Source: Actimicrobium sp. CCC2.4
GTDB taxonomy: Bacteria > Pseudomonadota > Gammaproteobacteria > Burkholderiales > Burkholderiaceae_D
Assembly (NCBI RefSeq): GCF_034347385.1
Contig: NZ_CP133777.1
Span: 3,472,001 to 3,536,000, forward strand
Direction: 5' to 3'
Length of the DNA: 64,000 bases
How positions within the stretch are numbered: the stretch's first letter is position 1; every line of letters starts with the position of its first letter. The notes beneath the pieces were generated by a model that did no database searches, was not told the DNA's origin, and saw only the letters and a list, made by a program, of their open reading frames with translations. Shown in pieces: positions 1 through 8,307 of this stretch. The translations under genes were made by a program, and so were the position numbers.

Positions 1-948
1 TGCCGGCGCTGCTGGTACTGCTGGTACTACTGGCATGACCGGCGGCTGCTTCATTTTTTGTAGCGTATCGAGGCCAGCCTGCATCGGGTCGGACACCGGA
101 TTGGCCTCTGCCCTGGACTGTCCGCCCAATTGCAACGACTCCGGCACCAGCTTGCCGCTCCCGCCGTAGAGCACCGGGATCACCCGGTCCGGACGCAATC
201 GTCCGGTCTGCAAACCGAGCAATGCCGCAAGGTCGCCGCGGGTACCCGCCATCGGTGCCTGATCCGCGGGATTGCGCAGCAAGGCGGTGATCTTGCCTGC
301 TTCACGCGCGACGATGACGTTCTGTGCCTGCTCGGGTGTCGTATTGAGCGTTACCGTACTGAATTGCCGGCGCTCGCCGGTGCGCGGGTCGTCAACGGCA
401 CGTTGGCCGGTGGCCATCACCTGCACCGCTTGCAGCAGCGGGAATGTGATCTTCTTGCCGCTATGGTCGACGGTGACGATCAGGTCGATGCTGTCGCCGG
501 GTTCGAGCAGGCCGGAGATCGAATTGATTTCATCGACCGGCACCGTCATGGCACGATGGCCGGCCTCCAGACGGGCTGAAAACGTCGGCACCTTCTTGCC
601 TTCCATCAGCCCCCACATCACCGATTCGCCGGACTTCAGCCCGTAAGCAATGGGCTGACCGTCGATGCGGGCAAACTGATCCGGGAACACCGACGCCGAA
701 TGCGCAAACTCACGGGGGATCTCGCGTACGGCGACGTTATCGGCGCTGAGCACCGTCCCCTTGGTCAGATCGCCCTTGGCAACAACAACCGGTGTCGTCG
801 GCCCCTTGCTGCGCGCTTCGATGCTGGCGATCTGGTCACTCAGAAAACTGCGTGCCAGCAAGGCTGCGCCTACGCCGATGGTCAGGGCGACGCCAAGGAC
901 CAGCCAGGTTTTTTCGGGTTTGAAGTTGCCGAGGGAAGGGACGTTCAT
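1..948 (-). CDS. cpaB: Flp/Tad pilus assembly protein CpaB (RcpC), 3' end cut by window edge
   Basis: Reads leftwards from an ATG at 948 and is still open at position 1, giving 316 residues without a stop. A single membrane segment lies at about residues 14-33, followed by an SAF-like domain (about 48-110, starting near GPTTPVVVAKGD) and the RcpC/CpaB region with TVPVDEINSISGLLEPGD and VTVDHSGKK. The visible end is rich in Pro, Val and Ala. CpaB/RcpC proteins are periplasmic, inner-membrane-anchored parts of the Tad pilus machine and are thought to help gate the secretin. The pilin-like gene just upstream on the same strand supports this. Further tad genes would be expected left of the window. 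Family assignment is firm; the true C-terminus cannot be seen. Confidence 0.9.
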   Translation of the reverse strand, partial: MNVPSLGNFKPEKTWLVLGVALTIGVGAALLARSFLSDQIASIEARSKGPTTPVVVAKGDLTKGTVLSADNVAVREIPREFAHSASVFPDQFARIDGQPIAYGLKSGESVMWGLMEGKKVPTFSARLEAGHRAMTVPVDEINSISGLLEPGDSIDLIVTVDHSGKKITFPLLQAVQVMATGQRAVDDPRTGERRQFSTVTLNTTPEQAQNVIVAREAGKITALLRNPADQAPMAGTRGDLAALLGLQTGRLRPDRVIPVLYGGSGKLVPESLQLGGQSRAEANPVSDPMQAGLDTLQKMKQPPVMPVVPAVPAAPA

Positions 949-1018
949 GGTTAGGCGGATAGGGTTGAAAAAAAAGGGTTTCGTGAAAATAGAGAGAGAA
1001 GGTCGCGCCAACGATCAC

Positions 1019-1294
1019 TTAGCGTGCAACACCGTCATTGCCGTATTTTTCCAAACCCTTCTTGACACGTTCACCCCCGGTTGCTGTTGCTGAGGCTTTA
1101 GCTGCGTCCAAGGCATCTTTCGAGTCCTGCCCCGAGAGCTCCAGCGCAATACCCGAGGTTTGGCTACGGATGGTTTGCCCAAAAAACTGATAAACCGCAA
1201 TCGCTGCAACTGCCACAAGAGCAACGATAACAATGTATTCCGTCATTCCCTGGCCGGTTGCGCGGTGGATAGTGGGGGTGGTGTGGTGTTTCAT
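1019..1294 (-). CDS. Small type IV/Flp pilin-like prepilin
   Basis: A 91-residue protein with a short basic leader, a class III-like cleavage/processing motif (GQGMTEYIVIVALVAVAAI at about residues 14-32) and one hydrophobic helix carrying the Glu typical of prepilins. The C-terminal half is polar. I chose the ATG at 1294 because AGGAG lies 8 bases before it; an in-frame codon at 1324 lacks such a site. It lies 70 bases upstream of cpaB in the same direction, so it probably encodes a pilin or pilus-associated subunit of the Tad system. It is not the canonical Flp1 sequence (no ATAIEYGLIAA), so its exact role as major or minor subunit is open. Confidence 0.75.
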   Translation of the reverse strand: MKHHTTPTIHRATGQGMTEYIVIVALVAVAAIAVYQFFGQTIRSQTSGIALELSGQDSKDALDAAKASATATGGERVKKGLEKYGNDGVAR

Positions 1295-1683
1295 CGGAGA
1301 GCTCCTGACTGGTTGGATTGACAAGGAAAGATGTCAATTTACCTAACTTTTTTAACCAACTAGCAGGGAGTTTGCTTTGCAGTTGTGTAGTTGCTCATGG
1401 CGACATTCAACGGGAAATGGATCGAAATGGATGCCATCAGCAGCAGTCATTTCAATCCCCCTCTATCCGCCGGCAGCAACCCAGCGCAGACCGGCATCAA
1501 AAAAGTGAACGCGCGATGCCAGTCGTCATCAAGCAGCAAATGGCCATTTCGATCTGCCATGCGCGCAAGCCAAAAAGACCGTCGTTACGGAGACAAATTA
1601 TCGTTGCAATCAGACCATAGCCAGATCAACAAATTGGCAAAACCGGGGGACAAAGCGGAGACGAAGCAAGGAAGAAGAAACAA
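1295..1683. other. Non-coding gap upstream of pilin gene
   Basis: No convincing gene is present. Open frames here lack ribosome sites and family features. The stretch must hold the leftward promoter of the pilin/cpaB genes, but I could not pick a credible -10/-35 pair. Confidence 0.4.
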
Positions 1684-1708
1684 CAACGCCAGGTCATGCC
1701 TGGCGTTG
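1684..1708 (-). terminator. Rho-independent terminator of proQ-like gene
   Basis: CAACGCCAGG pairs perfectly with CCTGGCGTTG around a 5-base loop. On the minus strand it is followed by a T-rich run (TTGTTTCTTCTT). It lies 45 bases after the stop of the ProQ-like gene. Confidence 0.8.
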
Positions 1709-1752
1709 GAAAATCAGGTGTCCGGCGTTGCACCGGCCACGCTCAACAATCA

Positions 1753-2187
1753 TTACTTGGCAAATTTGGCGGCCAACTGGCTCAGCTTTTCGGTATGCAG
1801 ACGCGCTGCCTCGTCGGCCAGGCGCGCTTCTTCTTCTTTGGCGCGCACTGCCTTGCGCTGGTCGGCTTCTTTCTTGAAGCGTTCCTTGAGCAAGGTGGTC
1901 GCCCGCAGACGGTGTTCATCGGTCAGCGCATCACCGGGCAAGCCGTCGAGGTCGTGGCGGTGGGTGGCCTTTTCGACTGTCTTGAGATACCGCAATGAGT
2001 TGGTGTGCTGACCCAGCGCGATGCGCAGTATCTTGCGCGGCAATTCGGGCTGACGCGCAATAAGCTGCTTGTCGATGCCGATAGCTAGCGGCAAACAATC
2101 ACGGAATGCAGGGAAAGTTTGCTGGAGTTCTTTCAGCAGCGCGCGCGCAGCCTGGACGGGATTGGGGGCAGTGGTCGGAGAAGTCAT
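1753..2187 (-). CDS. proQ: ProQ/FinO-family RNA chaperone
   Basis: 144 residues from the ATG at 2187; an in-frame upstream extension to 2289 has no family similarity. The N-terminal two thirds form a ProQ/FinO domain: FPAFRDCLPLAIGI and the RALGQHT-like segment (RIALGQHTNSLRYLK), then YL...RHDLDG. The tail from about residue 105 is a charged Lys/Glu/Ala helix (KEEEARLADEAARLHTEK). ProQ-domain proteins bind structured RNAs and the 3' ends of transcripts, acting as global post-transcriptional regulators. E. coli ProQ is longer and has a C-terminal Tudor-like domain that is absent here, so this is a minimal ProQ/FinO protein with a helical tail. It has its own terminator downstream and is probably monocistronic. 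Confidence 0.88.
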   Translation of the reverse strand: MTSPTTAPNPVQAARALLKELQQTFPAFRDCLPLAIGIDKQLIARQPELPRKILRIALGQHTNSLRYLKTVEKATHRHDLDGLPGDALTDEHRLRATTLLKERFKKEADQRKAVRAKEEEARLADEAARLHTEKLSQLAAKFAK

Positions 2188-2275
2188 TCGGAAAAGTGGT
2201 TGTAATCTGAGGAGAAAGAAGCCGGAGGATAGCATGCCACCTGGCCGCCGGATGCCTCCGGCGGCATCAATGACG

Positions 2276-3838
2276 TCAATGTGCTCCACCGCCGTCGGCG
2301 GGTGCTGCCGAGTTGGATCGCTTGGTCATCCACACCAGACTGATCAGGGCCAGGAACAAAATGGACGATATCCAGAAAATATCCGTCGCGGCCATCGTGC
2401 TTGCCTGCACGCTCATGGTCCGTTCGATGACGGCATACGCGCCCTGCTCCGACAAGCCTTGCGCCGTCAGTCCCTGCACCGCCTGGGCAAAAGCCGGACT
2501 CTGGGCACTGGTATGTTCGGCCAATTGCGCGTGGTGTAGCGCGGTCCGGCTGTCCCAGACGGTCGAGGTGATCGAAGTGCCGATACCGCCAAACATGATG
2601 CGCACGAAGTTCGACAGCCCCGCGGCGGCCGGGATTTTGTCCGGCGACAGGCCGGACAGGATGATGGACGTCAGCGGGATAAAGAACATGGCCATGGCTG
2701 CGCCCTGGATGAAGGTCGGGATGATCAGCGTGATCGGATCGACGTCGACATTGAAGCGTGAGCGCATGGCGAACACCAGCGCGAAGATCAGGAAGCCGGC
2801 GGTGGCCACCCAGCGCGCATCGACCTTGGGCATCATCTTGCCGATGAGCGGCGACATCAGGATGGCGAGCACGCCGACCGGTGCCATCACTTTGCCGGCT
2901 TCGGTGGCGGTGTAGGACAACTGGGTTTGCAACCAGAGCGGCAGGATCACCAGACTGCCGAAGAACAAACCGTAGCCCACCGAAATGGCAATCACGCCAC
3001 CGGTAAAATTGCGCCCCTTGAACAGCGACAGGTCGACCACCGGATGGTCCTCGCCCAGCTCCCAGATAACGAAGTAAATGAACGCGACGACGGCGATCGA
3101 GCCGAGCAAGATGATTTCGCCGGAATTGAACCAGTCGAGTTCCTTGCCCTTGTCGAGCATCAGTTGCAACGCGCCGACCCAGAGCACCAGCAGCACCAGC
3201 CCGACCTTGTCGATCGGTAAGTGCCGGATCGCAGTTTCGCGTTTGTGATAGATCGACCAGGTCGCCCAGGCAGCGAATAGTCCGATCGGAATGTTGATGT
3301 AAAAAATCCAGGGCCAGGTGTAATTATCAGAAATCCATCCGCCCAGCAGCGGCCCCATGATCGGAGCCACCAGCGTGGTCATGCCCCAGAACGCGAGCGC
3401 CATGCCGCTCTTGGCAGGCGGATAACTCGATAACAGCAAGGCTTGCGACAGCGGAATCATCGGGCCGGCTACCGCGCCTTGCAGCACGCGGGCCGCGATC
3501 AGCAGTTCGATGCTCGGTGCCAAGCCGCACAGGATGGATGCGATGACGAACAGCAGAATCGAGGTCACGAACAGTTTGACCTGGCCGACGCGCATGGTCA
3601 GCCAACCGGTCAGCGGAACCGAAATCGCATTGGCGACCGCGAAGGACGTGATGACCCAGGTGCCCTGTTGCGGCGAGACACCGAGATCGCCGGAAATCGC
3701 AGGAATCGAGACATTGGCAATCGACGAATCGAGCACATTCATGAATACCGCCAGCGACAGGGCGATCGTGCCCACGACAAGCTGACTGCCTTGCAGTGGC
3801 GGTAACGCCGGTCGTGCGGGTGTGTTCGCGGTTGCCAT
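2276..3838 (-). CDS. emrB: DHA2-family MFS multidrug exporter (EmrB-like)
   Basis: 520 residues with about 14 hydrophobic segments, as expected for the 14-helix DHA2 branch of the major facilitator superfamily. The family motif LDSSIANVSIPAISGDLG follows the first helix, with GWLTMRVGQVKLF in the first loop and the antiporter motif around GPLLGGWISDNYTWPW. EmrB-type pumps work with a periplasmic adaptor and an outer-membrane factor, both encoded immediately upstream on the same strand. Together they would export hydrophobic drugs or toxins across both membranes. The gap to emrA is 34 bases. The start has no strong Shine-Dalgarno sequence. Substrate cannot be told from sequence. Confidence 0.93.
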   Translation of the reverse strand: MATANTPARPALPPLQGSQLVVGTIALSLAVFMNVLDSSIANVSIPAISGDLGVSPQQGTWVITSFAVANAISVPLTGWLTMRVGQVKLFVTSILLFVIASILCGLAPSIELLIAARVLQGAVAGPMIPLSQALLLSSYPPAKSGMALAFWGMTTLVAPIMGPLLGGWISDNYTWPWIFYINIPIGLFAAWATWSIYHKRETAIRHLPIDKVGLVLLVLWVGALQLMLDKGKELDWFNSGEIILLGSIAVVAFIYFVIWELGEDHPVVDLSLFKGRNFTGGVIAISVGYGLFFGSLVILPLWLQTQLSYTATEAGKVMAPVGVLAILMSPLIGKMMPKVDARWVATAGFLIFALVFAMRSRFNVDVDPITLIIPTFIQGAAMAMFFIPLTSIILSGLSPDKIPAAAGLSNFVRIMFGGIGTSITSTVWDSRTALHHAQLAEHTSAQSPAFAQAVQGLTAQGLSEQGAYAVIERTMSVQASTMAATDIFWISSILFLALISLVWMTKRSNSAAPADGGGAH

Positions 3839-3872
3839 CAGAAACGTCGGTTACAGAAGATCATGGCGGCGT

Positions 3873-5081
3873 TCAGCGCTTGGCAGGTGTAACGGCCGCG
3901 CTGTTTTCAGCAATGATGCGGCTGATCAGCAAATGGCCATCGCTGCCGGCCTTGTCGAAGGCAGCGGTCTGGTAGACCGGTGCGGAGCGCGTGCTGCCTG
4001 ACGCGGTCAGCGAGGTGCCGGCATGGTCGGCAATATCCACCTCGACCTGCATCGAGACGCCGAGCCGTAGCGGTCGTTCTGCCAGTTCGGCAGGGTCCAG
4101 CGAAATGCGTACCGGCACGCGCTGGACCACCTTGATCCAGTTGCCGCTGGCATTTTGCGTCGGCAGCAGCGCGAACGCCGAGCCGGTACCGGCCGACAGG
4201 CCAAGCACCTTGCCGTGGTAATTCGCCTTCGCGCCATACACATCCGAATGCAAGGTCACCGGCTGGCCGATGCGCATCCGGTCGATCTGGACTTCCTTGA
4301 AGTTGGCATCTACCCACAAACTGTCGAGCGGTACGATGGACAGCAGCGGCGTGCCGGCGGCAACCCGCTGGCCGACTTGCACCGAACGCTTCGCAACATA
4401 GCCGGCGATCGGTGCCGGCAGCGTTGTGCGGGCGGTAGCCAGGTAAGCGGCCTGCACCTGGGCGGCGGCGCGCAGTACGGTCGGATGCTGCGCCACCGAC
4501 GTCTGGTCGGTCAGCACGCGATTCGAGGCCAGCTGTTCGCGGGCTGCGACGGCGGCCGACTCGGCACTTTGCAGCGCGGTGCGGGCGTGGGCGAGTTCTT
4601 CTTTCGACACCGCACCGGAGCCGATCAGTTCCTGCCGCCGCGCCAGGTCATTACGCGCCCGTTCGAGCTCGCTGTTACGCGAGGTGATGTTGGCATTGAG
4701 CGCGCCATTATTGACGAACAGCGTGCGCACTTCGCGCACGGCCTGCGCCAGCTGCGCCGTGGCCTGATCCAGCGCGACATTCGCATCGGCCGGGTCGAGC
4801 AGCACCAGCGCCATGCCGGCCTGAACCCGCTGGGTATCGTCGGCATTGATCGCAATGACCGTCCCGCCGATCTGTGAGGTGACCTGCACCACGTTCCCCG
4901 CCACGTAGGCGTCATCGGTACGCTCGAAATGACTGGCAAAAATGAACCACCAGATACCGTAGGCAATCATCAGCAGGATCAGTACGCCGGTCATGACCAG
5001 TAACAGAAAGCGACGCTTGCCGCGCGGTGGTGCCGTGACGACCGGAACAGCAGCAGGTGGGTGGGTGACAGGTGAGTTCAT
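3873..5081 (-). CDS. emrA: HlyD/EmrA-family periplasmic adaptor subunit
   Basis: 402 residues: a short cytoplasmic N-terminus with Pro/Ala stretch, a transmembrane segment at about 25-48, then the DDAYVAGNVVQVTSQIGGTV biotinyl-lipoyl-like half-motif, a long coiled-coil hairpin (about 95-215) and a second lipoyl half (APIAGYVAKRSVQVGQRV), ending in a beta-barrel region. This is the EmrA pattern for adaptors partnering MFS exporters. The start codon overlaps the stop of the upstream outer-membrane factor gene (ATGA), showing translational coupling. It bridges EmrB and the NodT-type channel in a tripartite pump. Confidence 0.93.
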   Translation of the reverse strand: MNSPVTHPPAAVPVVTAPPRGKRRFLLLVMTGVLILLMIAYGIWWFIFASHFERTDDAYVAGNVVQVTSQIGGTVIAINADDTQRVQAGMALVLLDPADANVALDQATAQLAQAVREVRTLFVNNGALNANITSRNSELERARNDLARRQELIGSGAVSKEELAHARTALQSAESAAVAAREQLASNRVLTDQTSVAQHPTVLRAAAQVQAAYLATARTTLPAPIAGYVAKRSVQVGQRVAAGTPLLSIVPLDSLWVDANFKEVQIDRMRIGQPVTLHSDVYGAKANYHGKVLGLSAGTGSAFALLPTQNASGNWIKVVQRVPVRISLDPAELAERPLRLGVSMQVEVDIADHAGTSLTASGSTRSAPVYQTAAFDKAGSDGHLLISRIIAENSAAVTPAKR

Positions 5082-6595
5082 GATGCCGCTTTGACGATGA
5101 GTGGAATTTCGGAAGACGGGACGACTGGCGCAACCAGTCCGCTGGCTGCGGCATCAAAGCCGCCACCGAGCGCCTTGATCAGGCTGATGCGCAAATCACT
5201 CAAGCGCAGGCTGACATCAAGCTCGGTGCGGCGCTGCTGCAGCAAGGCTGCTTCGGAGGCCAGCACCTGCAACTGATTCGCCGTACCGACGCGCTGTCGT
5301 TGCTCGGACAAGCGCAGTACATTGCCGGCCGCTTGCACCGCCAGGCGCTGGTGTTCTTGTTGCAAGGCTGCGCCGCGCAATGACTGGACCTGATCGGCGA
5401 CGTCGTGCAAGGCATCGGTCAATGTCTGGTTATAGGTCGCGACCGCAGCGTCGTAACCGGCGATCTTGCCTTTGAGACGGGCGCGCAGCGCACCGCCCTC
5501 AAAGATCGGCAAGCGGATGGCAGGGCCGATGCCGGCGATGGCGCTGCCACTGCTGATCAGGTTGGGCAAGCCGAGGCTGGACAGGCCGGCAAACGCCGCC
5601 AGATTGATGTTCGGGTAGAAGTCGGTGCGTGCCGTATCGATCTCGCCCTGCAGCGCTTCGACATGCCAGCGTGCCGCGACGATGTCAGCACGACGACCGA
5701 GCAAGGCGAGCGGCAAGGCGTCCGGCAGTGGCCGTGCCGTCACCGGCATGATCTGTGGCAGGGCAATCGTCAGTCCGCGGTCCGGTCCTTGCCCCAGCAG
5801 CGCCGCCAACTGATTGCGACTCAGCGCCAGCGCTTCCTGCCATTGCGCTTGCTCGGTTCGTAGATTTTGCAGCTGGACCTGGCCGATCTGCTTGTCGCTC
5901 TGGTTGTCGAGACCGGCGGCGATGCGGCGCGCCGTCAGGTCATCGAGTTGCAGGCGTACGGCCTGTTGTCGCGCGATCAGGTCGAGTTGTTCAACCTGCC
6001 GATGCATCCCCAACCAGCTGCGCGCCACCGCGCTGGCCAGCATCAGGCGCGCGCTGTATTGCTCGGCTTCGATGGCCTTGCCCTGCGCCAGCACCGCGCG
6101 CAATTCGGCAGCATGACGACCCCAGAAATCCAGGTCGTACGACAAGCTCATTGCTAACTGGTTATCGGACCGGAGTGCGCCTGCCAGCGGTGGAGGAACG
6201 ATGCCATTTTCAGTGTAGCGCTGGTAGGTGCTGGTAAAGCTGCCACCCACGGCCGGACCGGCAGCCGCACGCGTGGCGTCGGCGAGCGCTTGCGCCGCGG
6301 CGATCCGGGTCGCGCTGACTTGCAAAGTGGGATTAGTGGCCAACGCTTCATCGACCAGCGACTGCAAGGCAGGCCCGCCCAGGCTGGTTGGCCAATCCAT
6401 CGCCGGCCACTGCCCGCCCTGCCCCGGCAAGGTGATGGCGCTGGCCAGTTCGGCAGGAGAACGCGACCGCGCGGTGCTGCGGATATCACCGGAACTGACA
6501 CAGGCAGACAATCCTGCCGATAGCAGCGCGGCACTGAGCAGCGTTCTGGCGAGCACCGCCAGAGCAGAAAAATTACGGAAAAAAATGGTCATCAT
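5078..6595 (-). CDS. NodT-family outer-membrane efflux lipoprotein
   Basis: 505 residues. The N-terminus is a lipoprotein signal: hydrophobic core followed by the lipobox LSAC with Cys32. Two repeated OEP domains follow, with typical segments SLSYDLDFWGRHAAELRAV and RRADIVAARWHVEALQGEID, then FYPNINL and LPIFEGGALRARL. This is the TolC-like trimeric outer-membrane channel of the pump encoded by the two genes downstream. An ATG one codon further in (6592) is an equal alternative start. It is the first pump gene after the marR gene, 58 bases away. Confidence 0.92.
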   Translation of the reverse strand: MMTIFFRNFSALAVLARTLLSAALLSAGLSACVSSGDIRSTARSRSPAELASAITLPGQGGQWPAMDWPTSLGGPALQSLVDEALATNPTLQVSATRIAAAQALADATRAAAGPAVGGSFTSTYQRYTENGIVPPPLAGALRSDNQLAMSLSYDLDFWGRHAAELRAVLAQGKAIEAEQYSARLMLASAVARSWLGMHRQVEQLDLIARQQAVRLQLDDLTARRIAAGLDNQSDKQIGQVQLQNLRTEQAQWQEALALSRNQLAALLGQGPDRGLTIALPQIMPVTARPLPDALPLALLGRRADIVAARWHVEALQGEIDTARTDFYPNINLAAFAGLSSLGLPNLISSGSAIAGIGPAIRLPIFEGGALRARLKGKIAGYDAAVATYNQTLTDALHDVADQVQSLRGAALQQEHQRLAVQAAGNVLRLSEQRQRVGTANQLQVLASEAALLQQRRTELDVSLRLSDLRISLIKALGGGFDAAASGLVAPVVPSSEIPLIVKAAS

Positions 6596-6607
6596 GGCAA
6601 TTTTATT

Positions 6608-6623
6608 ATTTGATCAGGCAAAT
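6608..6623. promoter_or_regulatory. Candidate MarR-type operator before the efflux operon
   Basis: ATTTG-N6-CAAAT inverted repeat within an AT-rich stretch, 13-28 bases upstream of the outer-membrane factor start. MarR-family regulators commonly bind such AT-rich dyads. The adjacent marR gene makes this a reasonable operator, but the link is inferred from position only. Confidence 0.4.
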
Positions 6624-6653
6624 TATTTTTCGAGGACTTGTCGGTGCCATGGT

Positions 6654-7118
6654 CTATCTGGACGACTCTGCTGCTTCGCCGTTAAGCAAGACGCGCCGCA
6701 ACAGCGAGCGCAGGAAACCCATTTCTTCATCGCTCAATCCAGCGAAGTTGCGCTCGCGTGCCGCCAGGTAAATGGCCGGCAACTGGTCGGCCAGCACCCC
6801 CCCCTCGGCGGTGAGTTGCAGCAGGAGTCTTCGACGGTCGGTACCCGCTGGCAAGCGAACGACCAGGGAGTGTTTAACCAGCCTGTCAACCATGCGCGTC
6901 ATTGCCGCCGCATCGATATACAACTCGCGCGCCAGTTGCGATGCCGTATCGAAACGTCCGGACCTGAGCATCAACAAGATGCCACCCTGTGCATGGGTAA
7001 TCCCCAGCGAGCTCAAGGCCTCATCAAGGGATTTGGCGAGTTGCGCCCGCGTGCGGCCAAGCAGATAGCCGACGCTTTCTTCGACAATGTAGGGAGCAGG
7101 AGTGGAAGCTGTAGACAC
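6654..7118 (-). CDS. MarR-family transcriptional regulator of the adjacent efflux pump
   Basis: About 154 residues from a GTG at 7118; a TTG at 7133 is an equally possible start, and neither has a clear ribosome site. The winged-helix region includes LGITHAQGGILLMLRSG, the recognition part FDTASQLARELYIDAAAMTR and the wing RLPAGTDRRRLLLQLTAEGG, which is the classic MarR DxRxxxxxLT signature. MarR proteins usually repress efflux genes and release DNA on binding phenolic or drug-like ligands. It lies directly upstream of, and on the same strand as, the nodT-emrA-emrB genes, so it may also be the first gene of that operon. Confidence 0.88.
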   Translation of the reverse strand: MSTASTPAPYIVEESVGYLLGRTRAQLAKSLDEALSSLGITHAQGGILLMLRSGRFDTASQLARELYIDAAAMTRMVDRLVKHSLVVRLPAGTDRRRLLLQLTAEGGVLADQLPAIYLAARERNFAGLSDEEMGFLRSLLRRVLLNGEAAESSR

Positions 7119-7414
7119 GTTAATTATTAGCAATTGATTGACTAGGCAAGAATATACGCGAGTTCTCCGTGCTCCGCATCCGATGACGATAAAACTCTGC
7201 GCCCCTTACGATGCGACGAACGACGGCCGTGAATTGCTCACCGGCCGGAAGTTTTCGGGAAATGCAAACGCATCACGCAATGCCCTGCAAGCCTGACATT
7301 GCTTGCTTATGAACCAGCAATACCGGCTTGCCCGAAAACCAACCCTCAAATTAATCAAACGACCTTGGTTAATGTGATTACACTGCACCTTTAATCATGC
7401 TATTTGGTTCACTT

Positions 7415-8032
7415 ATGCCTGCTACCGAAGTATGTACGACACGTCATGCCGCCAAAATTCTGGGCATCTCCGTGACCTCGGTCCAGCAACTGGTTGAAAC
7501 CGGGGCGCTGACCGCATGGAAGACAACTGGCGGACACAGGCGCATACCCCTCAACGCGGTGCATGCCTACAAACTCTCGCGCGCCACCAACGGTGACACC
7601 GCCGACGAACTGCCTGCGCAAACGGCAAAAACATCGATCCTGATCATTCAGGACGGGCAACAAAAACGTGATTTTTATGAAGACCAGATTGCATCCTGGA
7701 ATCTCAATGCCAGCATGGCGTTTTGCAGCAATGGCTACCAGGCACTAATGGAAATTACGCGGAGCAAACCGGACATTTTGCTGGCCGACATGCCCATGGA
7801 TAAGGCGGCGGGCCAGGAACTGATCAACACCATCCTGACTTATCCCGATTTATCCGACATGCACATGGCCGTCGTGTCGAACATAGAACAAGAGTCGCCG
7901 GCAAGTTGGGCAGGCCTGTCTGATGGCGTGGTGTTTTTCAGCAATCCGGTCAACCTCGATGAGTTACGCGGCTACTTGCGCGGATGCTGCGCAGGACAGG
8001 AGCGCGTGAGGCGCACTGCCGGCAGAGGATGA
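7415..8032 (+). CDS. MerR/excisionase-type HTH protein with a degenerate receiver domain
   Basis: 205 residues from the ATG at 7415; an ATG at 7397 is an in-frame alternative. Residues about 5-55 form an excisionase/MerR-like helix-turn-helix (HAAKILGISVTSVQQLVETG, then WKTTGGHRRIP). Residues about 75-195 look like a CheY-type receiver: SILIIQD, DILLADMPMD with the would-be phospho-Asp, VVSN for the Thr/Ser strand and FFSNPVN where KP should be. The acidic pair is reduced to one Asp and the conserved Lys is replaced by Asn. The order is reversed compared with most response regulators. It stands alone, with no kinase beside it. Specific function unknown. Confidence 0.75.
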   Translation: MPATEVCTTRHAAKILGISVTSVQQLVETGALTAWKTTGGHRRIPLNAVHAYKLSRATNGDTADELPAQTAKTSILIIQDGQQKRDFYEDQIASWNLNASMAFCSNGYQALMEITRSKPDILLADMPMDKAAGQELINTILTYPDLSDMHMAVVSNIEQESPASWAGLSDGVVFFSNPVNLDELRGYLRGCCAGQERVRRTAGRG

Positions 8033-8128
8033 CGGGGAATTATTGAAAGCCAGCTGAAGTTAGCCGGCTGCAGTTTCTGCAAGCGAGACGTCGAAGCGAC
8101 TTTTCCAAGTCACATTGACTGCACAAAC

Positions 8129-8159
8129 AAAAAAGGACTTGAGCAATAAGCCAAGTCCT
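8129..8159 (-). terminator. Terminator downstream of tRNA-Val
   Basis: AGGACTTG and CAAGTCCT form an 8-bp stem; reading leftwards the stem is followed by TTTTTTGTTTG. It begins about 20 bases past the CCA end of the tRNA. Confidence 0.8.
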
Positions 8160-8177
8160 CGATTGCAACTGTGATTC

Positions 8178-8252
8178 TGGTGGGCGGTGCGGGTTTCGAA
8201 CCTGCGACCCCTGCCGTGTGAAGGCAGTGCTCTACCCCTGAGCTAACCGCCC
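8178..8252 (-). tRNA. tRNA-Val (anticodon CAC)
   Basis: The minus strand gives a full cloverleaf: a 7-bp acceptor stem GGGCGGT/ACCGCCC, a D arm (TAGCTCAGGGGTAGAGCA), an anticodon stem CTGCC/GGCAG with loop TTCACAC, hence anticodon CAC, and a T arm GCAGGTTCGAACCCGC. The 3' CCA is encoded. It lies between dnaQ and a leftward terminator. Confidence 0.96.
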
Positions 8253-8307
8253 GATGCGGCGCAGATTATCGCATGAATGCGATGCAAAACACCACACCAC
8301 AACGCAA

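Noticed and set aside
7206-7388. 60-codon open frame between marR and the HTH/pseudo-receiver gene
   Set aside because: No ribosome site and no family features; more likely promoter region.
8041-8090. Hairpin GCCAGCTG...CGGCTGC after the HTH/pseudo-receiver gene
   Set aside because: Stem is short and mismatched and has no T-run; not convincing as a terminator.
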